A DNA stretch of 48,162 nucleotides, taken from the NCBI RefSeq assembly GCF_000429145.1, contig NZ_AUBH01000017.1:1-48162 (forward strand). Direction: 5' to 3'. A model generated the notes under the pieces. That model was given only the letters and a program-made list of their open reading frames with translations. It did not search any database and was not told where the DNA came from. The stretch comes from Aestuariibacter salexigens DSM 15300 (lineage in GTDB: Bacteria > Pseudomonadota > Gammaproteobacteria > Enterobacterales > Alteromonadaceae). The translations under genes were made by a program, and so were the position numbers. Below are positions 28,183 through 36,906 of this stretch, piece after piece. Position 1 is the first letter of the stretch. Each line of letters starts with the position of its first letter.

Positions 28183-28502
28183 TGAAAACATTTAATCAAC
28201 TTAGAATGCAGTTTGGTAATTCAGAGCGATTAGAGGAAAGAACTATCCGAACAGGGGCAGCTATAGCTTATGCTTCGCAAAGCAAAAAGCATGGGGATGC
28301 GGCTAACAAGCACTTTAATAATGCAAAAAGTTACCTGCACCGGAATAATGGTGATATTCCGGACCAGTTAAATAATGTCAGTAGAGCTTTGATTGAGATT
28401 TGTAATGGACTTCAAGAGCTTCGCAATCAGAGCGGAAGCATTACTGCGCTAGGGTTGTCTGTTGTGCTGTTGAGTAAAAGAAGAAAATCAAGGAGACGGT
28501 GA
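28182..28502 (+). CDS. Hypothetical protein, 106 residues
   Basis: Starts at ATG 28182 overlapping the previous stop (TAATG), so probably translationally coupled. The middle is helical (AAIAYASQSKKHGDAANKHF; LNNVSRALIEICNGLQELR) and the end is a hydrophobic stretch SITALGLSVVLLSK followed by RRKSRRR, a possible membrane or nucleic-acid contact. It is the last gene before the right end of the island. Confidence 0.6.
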   Translation: MKTFNQLRMQFGNSERLEERTIRTGAAIAYASQSKKHGDAANKHFNNAKSYLHRNNGDIPDQLNNVSRALIEICNGLQELRNQSGSITALGLSVVLLSKRRKSRRR

Positions 28503-28565
28503 TTTCTATTCTAAAACATACCAAGACGTACGGGAATACTCTAAAAAGTCGTGTGTCACATGTGC

Positions 28566-28644
28566 TTCACAGTGTGAAAAATCCGAAGTTTAATTAAGAG
28601 TTTAGAGCACTAACAATGATGTTGGATTTTCACATTGGTTTCAC
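28566..28644. repeat. Right-end TTCACA repeat cluster
   Basis: TTCACA at 28566, 28629 and 28639 on the plus strand and an inverted copy GTGTGAA at 28572-28578. The first plus and minus copies form a short palindrome. The cluster mirrors that at the left end (20491-20570) and supports an arm-site role. No gene lies between 28503 and 28726. Confidence 0.55.
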
Positions 28645-28694
28645 AGTCAAAAAAATACCTAATAAAAACAACAATTTAGGTATTTGATTTTGTT

Positions 28695-28706
28695 GAGTGG
28701 GAGTAA
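28695..28706 (+). repeat. attR core
   Basis: Second copy of GAGTGGGAGTAA; the base before is T in both copies after one mismatch (TC-GAG versus TT-GAG). Beyond it the backbone resumes 20 bases before the MBL hydrolase stop. Confidence 0.85.
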
Positions 28707-28714
28707 GTGCGTAA

Positions 28715-28743
28715 AGACCATTATCTTCAAAAGGTAATGGTCT
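28715..28743. terminator. Possible ancestral guaA / MBL gene terminator
   Basis: AGACCATTATC and GGTAATGGTCT pair (11 bp including one G-T) around a 7-base loop overlapping the MBL stop codon. T-tracts are weak on both sides. In the island-free arrangement this hairpin would sit 8 bases after the guaA stop. Confidence 0.45.
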
Positions 28744-29566
28744 GCCCCTCCCGGGCGCCGAACACATCCACCGTAGCGCCGACAATATCTGCATACTCTT
28801 CGCAGTGAGCGACGATTTCGTCGATTTCTTCATCGGTGCGATTGTGATCGTGACTGTATAGCGCCAGCTGTTTGGCATTGCAGGCCATGGCAAGCTTTAT
28901 GGTTTCCTCTGCGACTGAGTGTCCCCAGCCGAGTTTGCGTGGCATATCCTGCTTCACATATTGCGCGTCGTGAATAAGCAGGTCGACATTTTGCGCGAAA
29001 GTCACCCACTCCTGAAAATCCGTGGCTTTTTCATACGGCGGATATAGCTCGTTATCAGTGATGTAGGCAATACTCGCACCATCCGCTTCGATCAGATAGG
29101 CACTGCCGCCGCCGGGGTGATTCATGGCGAAGCGGCTGACTTTAGCACTGTTCAGTGTCCAGCTGTCTGTACCCTGTGGCACGATATTGACTTTTACGTC
29201 TGACTGCAGGGTTTTATAGTCGACAGGGAACACACTGCCAGACATTTGCTTAAGCACGGCGTCTGGCTCATCGGCATCGGTCACGCCTGGGGTGATAATG
29301 ATCTTTCTACCTTGCTGATAAATGGGTAAGAAAAACGGGAAACCCTGAATGTGATCCCAGTGATTGTGGGACAGTAACAGATGGATATCAGTGTGTTTTT
29401 TAAGCAACTCATGGCCGAGGTTTTTGATCCCCGTGCCCGCATCTAAAATAATATCAGTGCCATCATTCAGGACGATATGCGCACAAGCGGTGTTACCGCC
29501 ATAGCGTACATACTCGGGACCTGGAGAAGGGATAGACCCTCTGACACCAAAAAATGTTAGTTGCAT
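28727..29566 (-). CDS. MBL-fold metallo-hydrolase
   Basis: 279 residues with the metallo-beta-lactamase signature H67-x-H69-x-D71-H72 (LSHNHWDHIQG), an early Asp-Gly pair LDAGTGIKNLG, and further metal ligands in NHPGGGSAYLI, YITDNE and LYSHDH. The start MQLTFFGVRGSIPSPG is typical of a group related to RNase Z and cyclic-nucleotide phosphodiesterases. The substrate cannot be named. It is the last gene of a trmO-proS-MBL run on this strand and was the original neighbour of guaA. Confidence 0.85.
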   Translation of the reverse strand: MQLTFFGVRGSIPSPGPEYVRYGGNTACAHIVLNDGTDIILDAGTGIKNLGHELLKKHTDIHLLLSHNHWDHIQGFPFFLPIYQQGRKIIITPGVTDADEPDAVLKQMSGSVFPVDYKTLQSDVKVNIVPQGTDSWTLNSAKVSRFAMNHPGGGSAYLIEADGASIAYITDNELYPPYEKATDFQEWVTFAQNVDLLIHDAQYVKQDMPRKLGWGHSVAEETIKLAMACNAKQLALYSHDHNRTDEEIDEIVAHCEEYADIVGATVDVFGAREGQTITF

Positions 29567-29653
29567 GTAATTTGCATTAGCCCGTAACGGCCATCAGTTC
29601 TATGACACTGCTACAAGCATAACGGCAAATACAACTTTTTACACCCTACAAAG

Positions 29654-29680
29654 CGATTGCCGAATAATATCCGGCAATCG
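29654..29680 (-). terminator. Possible proS terminator
   Basis: CGATTGCCG / CGGCAATCG, 9-bp stem with a 9-base loop, starting 10 bases past the proS stop on the minus strand; followed by CTTTGT, a poor T-tract. Confidence 0.5.
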
Positions 29681-29690
29681 GATCGCATAC

Positions 29691-31415
29691 TTATGCAGTC
29701 AGGCCAAGCAAATCGGGCAGCGCAACGTCCAGATTATCAATATCAAGAAGCTGCTTTTCACCGCTGCGACGTGACTTATACTCCACCTGTTTGTTATCCA
29801 GATTGCGCTCACCGATCACGATGGTATGCGGGATACCAATCAACTCCATGTCATTGAACATCACGCCCGGACGCTCTTTACGATCGTCAAACAGCACATC
29901 AATACCCAGTGATTGCGCTTTGGCATAAATGGCTTCGGCGACTTCCTGAACGCGATGGGATTTGTGCATATTCATCGGGATGATGGCTAACGTGAAAGGG
30001 GCAATAGCGTCTGGCCAGATAATGCCGTATTTATCGTGGTTTTGCTCAATAGCCGCCGCGACAATGCGGGTAACGCCGATACCGTAACAACCCATAGTCA
30101 GGTTTTGATGCTTACCTGATTCGGTCAGTACGCCACAGTTCATGGCCTTAGAATATTTATCGCCGAGCTGGAAGATATGTCCTACTTCGATACCGCGTTT
30201 AATCTCCAGCACGCCGTTACCGTCAGGCGACGGATCGCCGGCCTCAACGTTACGAATATCGACAATATTGTCTGTCAACTCTGCCGGCCAGTTGGCGCCA
30301 GTAAAGTGGTAACCGTCATCATTCGCACCGCAAACGAAGTCGCTCAATATAGCCGCGCTGCGATCAATAAACACCGGACAAGGCAGGTCGATAGGACCGA
30401 GTGAGCCAACCGAACAATTGACCGCGTTGCGGATCTGCTCATCCGTGGCCATGGTCAGTGGGGCAAATACGCCGGGCAGCTTTTCCGCTTTAATGGCGTT
30501 GAGCTGATGATCGCCACGTACTACCAGTGCGACCAGACCTTGCTGGCCGTTTTCATCCGCCTCGCCAAGCACCAGCAAGGTTTTCACGCATTGTTCAGGC
30601 GTCACGTTTAGAAAGTCACATACTTCGTCAATGCTGTGCACCTCAGGTGTTGCCACCTTTTGCTGAGTAGCAGTGGCGTCAGCTTTGTTACCTAAAGTGA
30701 CGGCTTCAGCCATCTCGACGTTGGCGGCATATTCCGACTCGGTACTGAAGGCAATGGCGTCCTCACCGGATTCGGCCAACACGTGAAATTCATGGGATGC
30801 ACTGCCGCCAATTGAACCGGTATCAGCTATAACCGCGCGATACTCCAGCCCGATGCGATCAAAGATATTCGAATACGCCTGGTACATGGCCTGATAGGTC
30901 TCTTCCAGACTTTTCTGCGTCAGGTGAAATGAGTAAGCGTCTTTCATGATGAATTCGCGGCTGCGCATGATCCCAAAGCGAGGTCTCACTTCATCGCGAA
31001 ATTTGGTTTGTATCTGGTACAGGTTGATAGGCAGTTGTTTATAACTGCTGATTTCGTTTCTGACGATCCCGGTGATCACTTCTTCGTGAGTCGGACCGAG
31101 TACAAAATCACGCTGGTGGCGGTCTTTTATGCGTAAAAGCTCGGGTCCGTATTCTTCCCATCTTCCTGACTCCTGCCACAAGTCGGCAGGCTGGACAACA
31201 GGCATAGACACTTCAATCGCGCCAGCTTTATTCATTTCCTCGCGTACGATAGCTGCCACGCGATTGACCACTCTCAGACCGGTTGGCAGCCAGTTATATA
31301 ACCCGGATGCCAATTTTCTGATCATGCCGGCGCGAAGCATCAGCTGGTGGCTGACAACTTCCGCATCTGCGGGCGTTTCCTTTTGGGTAGACAGCAGGTA
31401 TTGACTGGTACGCAT
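29691..31415 (-). CDS. proS: Prolyl-tRNA synthetase
   Basis: Class II synthetase, 574 residues, bacterial type. N-terminal [15 protein letters not shown], motif 2 [19 protein letters not shown], an inserted editing domain (about residues 225-400, YbaK-like), motif 3 [14 protein letters not shown] and C-terminal anticodon-binding domain. The editing domain hydrolyses Ala-tRNA(Pro). The cognate tRNA-Pro(UGG) is also in this window at 38575. Confidence 0.98.
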   Translation of the reverse strand: MRTSQYLLSTQKETPADAEVVSHQLMLRAGMIRKLASGLYNWLPTGLRVVNRVAAIVREEMNKAGAIEVSMPVVQPADLWQESGRWEEYGPELLRIKDRHQRDFVLGPTHEEVITGIVRNEISSYKQLPINLYQIQTKFRDEVRPRFGIMRSREFIMKDAYSFHLTQKSLEETYQAMYQAYSNIFDRIGLEYRAVIADTGSIGGSASHEFHVLAESGEDAIAFSTESEYAANVEMAEAVTLGNKADATATQQKVATPEVHSIDEVCDFLNVTPEQCVKTLLVLGEADENGQQGLVALVVRGDHQLNAIKAEKLPGVFAPLTMATDEQIRNAVNCSVGSLGPIDLPCPVFIDRSAAILSDFVCGANDDGYHFTGANWPAELTDNIVDIRNVEAGDPSPDGNGVLEIKRGIEVGHIFQLGDKYSKAMNCGVLTESGKHQNLTMGCYGIGVTRIVAAAIEQNHDKYGIIWPDAIAPFTLAIIPMNMHKSHRVQEVAEAIYAKAQSLGIDVLFDDRKERPGVMFNDMELIGIPHTIVIGERNLDNKQVEYKSRRSGEKQLLDIDNLDVALPDLLGLTA

Positions 31416-31497
31416 TAGTGAGGAGTTTCCTGTGGTTAAATTTCAGCGGGCGACATTCTATCAGCACATCTGCGTGGGCTAAAGCAACAAACGCGCT

Positions 31498-32202
31498 CTA
31501 ATCGTTAGGTGTAATGCTGATCACGACATTGCAGTTATCTTTTACCACCCAGCGAACATCATGATTGTACAGACTTACACCATATTCCCGGTCGTCCTGA
31601 GATGCTTTTCGGTAGGCGGGGCGGGGATCTTGTCCCAGCACATTGCATATAAGATCTTGCGCGTCTGCAAAGGTTTTACACAATTTGTGCAGCTGCGCAC
31701 TGGCGTGGTCTGTAAATACAGTGGGAATGTGTTCAGGCGGGGTTTGTGCAAAACCGCCACTCGCTTCGCTGATGGCGTCGGCATAGGGAATATAAGGCTT
31801 GATATCAATAATGGGGGTACCGTTGAGCAGGTCTACTCCCTGTACATGAATGACAGGGCGCCCGTTACGGTGGTCGATATGGCACAACTTCACTGCTGAC
31901 ATGCCTAATCCGTTGGGACGGTGGGTGCTGCGACTGGCAAATACCCCTATGCGCTGATTGCCTCCAAGGCGCGGGGGTCTTACTGTCGGCGTCCAGCCTT
32001 TTTCGACGGTGTGGTGAAACTGAAACAGCAACCACAGGTGGCTGAACTGCTCCAATCCCCGGCAGGTGTTAGGGTCGGCGTAGTCATCAGCAAAATGAAT
32101 AATGCCCCGTGCACAGCTGAGCGCATTGGCCTGTCGTGGAATGGCAAATTTCTGGTCAAACGGCGTCGATATGTGGCCGATGGGTTGAATGCTAATTGTC
32201 AC
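31498..32202 (-). CDS. trmO: tRNA (N6-threonylcarbamoyladenosine37-N6)-methyltransferase TrmO
   Basis: 234 residues, matching E. coli YaeB/TrmO. Motifs of the family: IGHISTPFDQKFAIPRQ, FSHLWLLFQFH, FASRSTHRPNGLGMSAV and DIKPYIPYADA. It methylates t6A37 in tRNA-Thr (GGU) using SAM. It precedes proS with an 82-base gap and diverges from the ABC operon. Confidence 0.94.
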   Translation of the reverse strand: MTISIQPIGHISTPFDQKFAIPRQANALSCARGIIHFADDYADPNTCRGLEQFSHLWLLFQFHHTVEKGWTPTVRPPRLGGNQRIGVFASRSTHRPNGLGMSAVKLCHIDHRNGRPVIHVQGVDLLNGTPIIDIKPYIPYADAISEASGGFAQTPPEHIPTVFTDHASAQLHKLCKTFADAQDLICNVLGQDPRPAYRKASQDDREYGVSLYNHDVRWVVKDNCNVVISITPND

Positions 32203-32397
32203 GGTGTATCTTGGAACTTGCCTGATGCGCTATTGTCGATGATTAGCAATAAGATTCACAAACATTTTGTCGTTTGTCGATTTTATACTTATTGAAATTG
32301 CGGATTAGGGCACTATATCCATACCCACGCAGATGTAACCAGGACATGCCCTGGTTTAATTAAACGCTAACAACCTCTGAATCATAACGGGAATACT

Positions 32398-33321
32398 ATG
32401 ATCTCGGTAAAAAATCTGTCTAAGTCTTTCGGTGAATTTGTCGCCGTGGACAATCTGAGTTTTGATATCAGGCCCGGCGACGTAGTGGGATTTCTTGGCC
32501 CCAACGGCGCTGGTAAGTCGACTACGATGAAAATGCTGACCGGATTTCTCAACCCTTCAGCCGGCGAGATACGGGTTGCCGATATGGCGATTGATCAGTC
32601 TGCTAAGCAGATACAGGAAAAAATCGGTTACCTGCCTGAAGGCGCACCTGCCTATGGTGATATGACACCGCTGCAGTTTCTGAACTTTATTGCTGAAGTG
32701 AGAGGCCTCAAGGGGGAAGAAAAACAAAAGCGCATTGCTGATGTGGTGGCTAAGGTCGAATTGCATAGCGTGCTCGACAGACCGATTGAAAACCTGTCGA
32801 AAGGCTTCAAACGCCGGGTGGGGCTAGCTCAGGCGATTATTCATGACCCTGATATCCTGATTATGGACGAGCCGACTGATGGCCTGGATCCCAATCAAAA
32901 GCATCAGGTGCGAGAGCTCATTCGCCATCTGGCGAAAGACAAAATTGTGATCATCTCAACACATATTCTCGAAGAAGTGACCGCAGTGTGTAACCGGGTG
33001 ATGATTATTGCCCAAGGCAAATTGCTGTTTGATAGTACGCCTGATGCACTGCTACAGAAATCCCGCTACTACCGCGCGGTGTCGCTACGACTCAGCTATA
33101 GCGCCGACATTACCGGTCTGGCTGAGCTGGATGGGGTGGCCGATATGCAGGTCGAGCAGGAAAGCGGCCAGGTGACGTTATTTCCAGAGCCCGGCAAAGA
33201 GATCCTGCATCATGTCACAGAACATGTGCAGCGACACAAATTACCGGTGGATACATTATTTATTGAACAAGGTAGGCTGGACGAAGTGTTTAGAGAGATT
33301 ACGCAGGAGGGACAGCGCTAA
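32398..33321 (+). CDS. ABC transporter ATPase, Gld-like
   Basis: 307 residues with Walker A GPNGAGKSTT, Q-loop region, signature LSKGFKRRVGLAQAI, Walker B ILIMDEPTDGLDP and switch His in ISTHILEE. A C-terminal extension of about 90 residues is typical of ABC-2 drug/polysaccharide or GldA-type ATPases. The permease starts within its stop codon (1-base overlap). The four genes resemble gldA-gldF-gldG plus DUF4340 of Bacteroidetes gliding loci, but in gammaproteobacteria this set is simply an ABC-2 transporter of unknown cargo. Confidence 0.88.
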   Translation: MISVKNLSKSFGEFVAVDNLSFDIRPGDVVGFLGPNGAGKSTTMKMLTGFLNPSAGEIRVADMAIDQSAKQIQEKIGYLPEGAPAYGDMTPLQFLNFIAEVRGLKGEEKQKRIADVVAKVELHSVLDRPIENLSKGFKRRVGLAQAIIHDPDILIMDEPTDGLDPNQKHQVRELIRHLAKDKIVIISTHILEEVTAVCNRVMIIAQGKLLFDSTPDALLQKSRYYRAVSLRLSYSADITGLAELDGVADMQVEQESGQVTLFPEPGKEILHHVTEHVQRHKLPVDTLFIEQGRLDEVFREITQEGQR

Positions 33322-34055
33322 TGAACATGACCAGTATTGTTTTCAAACGAGAATTTTCCAGTTTCTTTGCCACCCCAGTGGCCTATGTATTTATCGCCAT
33401 CTTTTTAATTTTATCCGGCATTTTTAGCTTTTTTATCGGTGGACTGTTTGAACGGGGTCAGGCTGACTTGCTGCCGTTCTTTAACTTTCACCCCTGGCTA
33501 TATCTGTTTCTGGTTCCGGCCATTGCCATGCGCAGTTGGTCTGAGGAGCGTAAGTCAGGCACCATTGAGCTGTTGATGACACTGCCCATCACGACCTGGC
33601 AAGCTACCTTAGGAAAGTTCCTGGCGGCATGGCTGGTACTGGGTCTGGCACTGACACTGACCTTCCCTTTATGGTTAACGGTGAACTATCTGGGCAATCC
33701 GGATAACGGCATTATCATTGCGGCGTATCTGGCCAGCTGGCTGATGTCTGGCGCCTTTCTGGCAATCTCAATGTGCATGTCAGCGCTCACAAAAAATCAG
33801 GTTGTCGCTTTCATTCTGGCAATCGTGGTGTGCTTCCTGTTTGTCGTCAGCGGCAGCAATATTGTGCTGGATGCGTTTCAGGATTGGGCGCCTTCAGTGC
33901 TGCTCGACACCATCGCCTCGTTTAGTTTCCTGACCCATTTTGAATCGATGGCCAAAGGTGTGCTGGCAGCCAATGACGTAGTGTACTTTTTACTGGTGAT
34001 GGCAACCTGGCTGTATGCCGGCTTGCTGATCATTGAGCAAAAGAAGGCGGACTAA
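33321..34055 (+). CDS. ABC-2 type permease, GldF-like
   Basis: 244 residues with six hydrophobic segments (for example VAYVFIAIFLILSGIFSFF, ISMCMSALTKNQVVAF, VYFLLVMATWLYAGLLII). It contains the ABC-2 loop EERKSGTIELLMTLPITTWQ that contacts the ATPase. It starts at the ATPase stop codon and ends 2 bases before the next gene, so it is one subunit of that transporter. Confidence 0.86.
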   Translation: MNMTSIVFKREFSSFFATPVAYVFIAIFLILSGIFSFFIGGLFERGQADLLPFFNFHPWLYLFLVPAIAMRSWSEERKSGTIELLMTLPITTWQATLGKFLAAWLVLGLALTLTFPLWLTVNYLGNPDNGIIIAAYLASWLMSGAFLAISMCMSALTKNQVVAFILAIVVCFLFVVSGSNIVLDAFQDWAPSVLLDTIASFSFLTHFESMAKGVLAANDVVYFLLVMATWLYAGLLIIEQKKAD

Positions 34056-34057
34056 GA

Positions 34058-35914
34058 ATGAATAATAAAACAATCGCTTGGTTTGGCGGTCTGCTTTTGG
34101 CCGTATTGTTTTTTGCCCTGGTATTTTTGAATAACCAGTTTCTTGATGGCGTGCGACTGGATTTGACTGAGAATCAGGTTTACTCACTGTCATCTGGCAG
34201 CGAACAAATCCTCAATGAGATTGACGAACCTATCAATCTGTACTTTTTCTTCTCTGATGATGCATCTAAAGGGATGACCAGTTTACGCAATTATGCGAAC
34301 AGAGTTGAAAGTCTGTTGCAGGAATACAGCAAAGCCGCTGACGGCAAGATTCGTCTGCATCTGATCGACCCTGAGCCTTTCTCTGAGGCAGAGGACCAGG
34401 CCACAGAGTTCGGCCTGACAGCAGCGACAATAGGACCAGCTGGCGATGCTATTTATCTTGGACTGGCAGGCACAAATGCGCTGGATGACCAGCTCACTAT
34501 TGGCTTCTTTGACCCACAGAAAGAGAGCTTTCTGGAATATGAAGTCAGCAAGTTGATTTACCAGCTCACCGATCCTGAGCCGGTGCGCGTTACATTACTG
34601 ACTGACCTATCGCTGTCTGGCGGGCAAAATCCGATGACCGGACGTTTTGACCCACCCATGACGTTCTTCACTCAGTTGCAACAGCTTTATGAGGTACAGC
34701 AGATTGGCAGCGATGCCGCAGAACTACCTCAGGAAACTGATGTACTGATCCTGGTTCACCCACAAAACCTGAGCGAGTCATTACTCTATGATATCGACCA
34801 GTATGCTATGCAGGGCGGTCGTGTGCTGGCCTTTGTTGACCCGCATTACGAATCAGACCAGATGGCGATGATGGGAGGAATGGGACCCAATGCCTCAGAC
34901 CTCGGTAACCTGTTATCCGGCTGGGGGGTAGACCTCGACCTGAGTAATATTGTGCTAGATGCGCAAGCTGGACTGGATATTCGTACTCAGGCTGGTGGCG
35001 TTACCCGACACTTTGGTTTCCTTGGACTAGCAGCTGAGCAGCTGGATCGTGACGATGTCACCAGTGCCAGCCTGGAGATTATCAATGGAGCAAGTTTCGG
35101 TCATCTTAGCAAGCAAGCTGACAGCGTAGTGGAATTCACGCCGCTGATCGTATCGACCGAGAATACTGACATGATGGATGCATCAGCCTATGCCATGATG
35201 CGTGACCCAGAAGAATTGTCGCGTAGCTACCAGAACAGCAACACGGTATATACGCTGGCAGCACGTTTGTCAGGCGGTGCCAATTCAGCGTTTGAAAGTG
35301 CCCCGGGTGAACTCGCTGAGGGGGTTGAGCATATCCAGCAGACTGGTGAGCTCAACGTCATCGTGGTTGCCGATGTTGATATGCTGGCTGACCGTTTCTG
35401 GGTACAACAGGCAAACTTCTTCGGCCAGACAATATTCACGCCGTTTGCTAACAATGGTGACTTTTTTACTAACGCGGTAGAGAACCTGGGCGGCAACAAT
35501 GCGCTAATCAGCGTTCGCAGTCGTGGTACTTTTGCCCGTCCATTCACCGTTGTTCAACAGCTGGAAGTCGCCGCTGAGCAGGCTTTCCGTGAACAGGAGC
35601 AGGTACTGCAACAGCAGCTCAGTGACACCGAAGCACAGCTTGCACAATTGCAGGGACAGCCGGGCGAGGGCGGCGCGCTGGTATTATCAGATGAGCAGCA
35701 GGCGGCCATTGATGCCTTTATCCAGAAGCGTATCGATATTCGCAAAGAGCTGCGCGAAGTGCGTTATCAGCTCGATAAGGATATTGATGCACTGGGAAAT
35801 CTGATTAAGTTCATCAATATTGCCGCTGCACCGATTATCCTGGTACTGCTTTTGATGGGACTGGCCCGTTTAACTCGTCTGCGTGCGGGAAATATGGGGG
35901 AGAATAAAGCATGA
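34058..35914 (+). CDS. GldG-like ABC transporter auxiliary protein
   Basis: 618 residues. An N-terminal membrane segment (GGLLLAVLFFALVFLNN) is followed by a large periplasmic region with the GldG/ABC-auxiliary pattern (LDGVRLDLTENQVYSLSSG, INLYFFFSDDASKGM, RIRL-like KIRLHLIDPEPFS). A Gln/Glu-rich coiled coil (about residues 515-585) precedes a second membrane segment near the C-terminus (IAAAPIILVLLLMGLA). It overlaps the next gene by 4 bases (ATGA). Confidence 0.82.
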   Translation: MNNKTIAWFGGLLLAVLFFALVFLNNQFLDGVRLDLTENQVYSLSSGSEQILNEIDEPINLYFFFSDDASKGMTSLRNYANRVESLLQEYSKAADGKIRLHLIDPEPFSEAEDQATEFGLTAATIGPAGDAIYLGLAGTNALDDQLTIGFFDPQKESFLEYEVSKLIYQLTDPEPVRVTLLTDLSLSGGQNPMTGRFDPPMTFFTQLQQLYEVQQIGSDAAELPQETDVLILVHPQNLSESLLYDIDQYAMQGGRVLAFVDPHYESDQMAMMGGMGPNASDLGNLLSGWGVDLDLSNIVLDAQAGLDIRTQAGGVTRHFGFLGLAAEQLDRDDVTSASLEIINGASFGHLSKQADSVVEFTPLIVSTENTDMMDASAYAMMRDPEELSRSYQNSNTVYTLAARLSGGANSAFESAPGELAEGVEHIQQTGELNVIVVADVDMLADRFWVQQANFFGQTIFTPFANNGDFFTNAVENLGGNNALISVRSRGTFARPFTVVQQLEVAAEQAFREQEQVLQQQLSDTEAQLAQLQGQPGEGGALVLSDEQQAAIDAFIQKRIDIRKELREVRYQLDKDIDALGNLIKFINIAAAPIILVLLLMGLARLTRLRAGNMGENKA

Positions 35915-36906
35915 GTAACCGATTAACCTGGTTATTATTAGCAACCATTGTTGCTGTCGCGGCAGGCACCTACGTTATTTTTCAGCAGCAACCTGAACAG
36001 ACGCAGTCAGAACAACTGATGGGCGACTTTAGACAAAACGCGCAACAGCTGGATGAAATTCGTATTGCCGATGCCAATGGCATCATTCTGCATGCCAAGC
36101 AAAAGAATGGCCAATGGCAATCCATTGCTCAGTCATCCAATGGCTTCCCGGTCGCTGAACAAAAATTGTCTGAACTTCTGCAAGGGCTGCTTGATGCGAA
36201 ACTGTATGAAATGAAAACCGCACGGGCGGAAAACTATGCCCGTCTTGGCGTTGAAGGACTCGATGCGCAAGACAGTCAGTCAGTGCGCATCGAATTGACC
36301 GCAGGTAACGCCTACTGGCATCTGTTGGTAGGCAATCGTGCCAGCAATGGCAGCGGTCATTTTGTACGACAACCACAAAAGCTGCAGAGCTGGCTGCTTG
36401 ATCGTACATTATCGTTGCCTGAGGACAGCGTAGACTGGTTACAACAGCCTATCTGGTCTGTTGAGCCTGAAACGATAACTCGCATCGAACGTGCCGGAGA
36501 TCAAGGTTGGGTGTTGGAACGCACAGAGGAAGGCGGTTTTGCCTTGCAGAACATGCCAGCCAATCGAGAGCTTGTATACGATTCGGTGCTTGACGGTGTC
36601 AGCTCAACATTGGCGTCATTGCGATTTACCGAGCTTGCTGTGTTTGAACCCGCAATGTGGCAGACTTACACGCTGCAATCATCGCTTAACGTTAGCCTTT
36701 CTGATGGGCAGTCAGTCACCGTTGAGGTTGCCACAGACGATGCAGAAAATCACTTTTTGCAGCTGACCTCGGCAACTGGCAATGAATACTGGCAGCAATG
36801 GCAGTACACCATCAGCTCATTCACTGCTCAGCAGTTGAGTAAATCAATAGAAGATTTTTTGGCCGAGCCAGTCGAGCAAGGTAGCGACGATACACAAGCT
36901 AACTAA
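35911..36906 (+). CDS. DUF4340 domain protein
   Basis: 331 residues: N-terminal membrane anchor (LTWLLLATIVAVAAGTYVIF) and a periplasmic domain with repeats of the DUF4340 type (NGFPVAEQKLSELLQGLLDAKL; EDSVDWLQQPIWSVEPETITRIE, cited in parts). The family occurs with GldG-like proteins in the same operon. It ends 4 bases overlapping the convergent DUF1415 gene (both stop codons share TA). Confidence 0.8.
   Translation: MSNRLTWLLLATIVAVAAGTYVIFQQQPEQTQSEQLMGDFRQNAQQLDEIRIADANGIILHAKQKNGQWQSIAQSSNGFPVAEQKLSELLQGLLDAKLYEMKTARAENYARLGVEGLDAQDSQSVRIELTAGNAYWHLLVGNRASNGSGHFVRQPQKLQSWLLDRTLSLPEDSVDWLQQPIWSVEPETITRIERAGDQGWVLERTEEGGFALQNMPANRELVYDSVLDGVSSTLASLRFTELAVFEPAMWQTYTLQSSLNVSLSDGQSVTVEVATDDAENHFLQLTSATGNEYWQQWQYTISSFTAQQLSKSIEDFLAEPVEQGSDDTQAN

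Larger units (their letters stand above)
20450..28706. mobile_element. guaA-integrated genomic island, about 8.3 kb
   Basis: The segment lies between two 12-bp copies of the guaA 3' end, opens with a tyrosine integrase, is visibly richer in A+T than the flanks, and holds only accessory genes. The GMP synthase 3' end is a known integration hotspot for genomic islands. Order: integrase, membrane protein, secreted protein, a minus-strand cargo operon (HEPN-like, PD-(D/E)XK-like, lipoprotein), a second recombinase, an unknown 298-residue protein, a HUH Rep-like gene and four tiny ORFs. No relaxase-type conjugation genes, phage capsid or terminase genes are present, so it may be a small mobilisable element or satellite that replicates with its own Rep. 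Confidence 0.88.

Noticed and set aside
20450-28706. CRISPR array, toxin-antitoxin pair of known type, or prophage structural genes in the island
   Set aside because: No regular spacer-repeat pattern, no recognisable toxin-antitoxin pair and no capsid, portal or terminase genes were seen.
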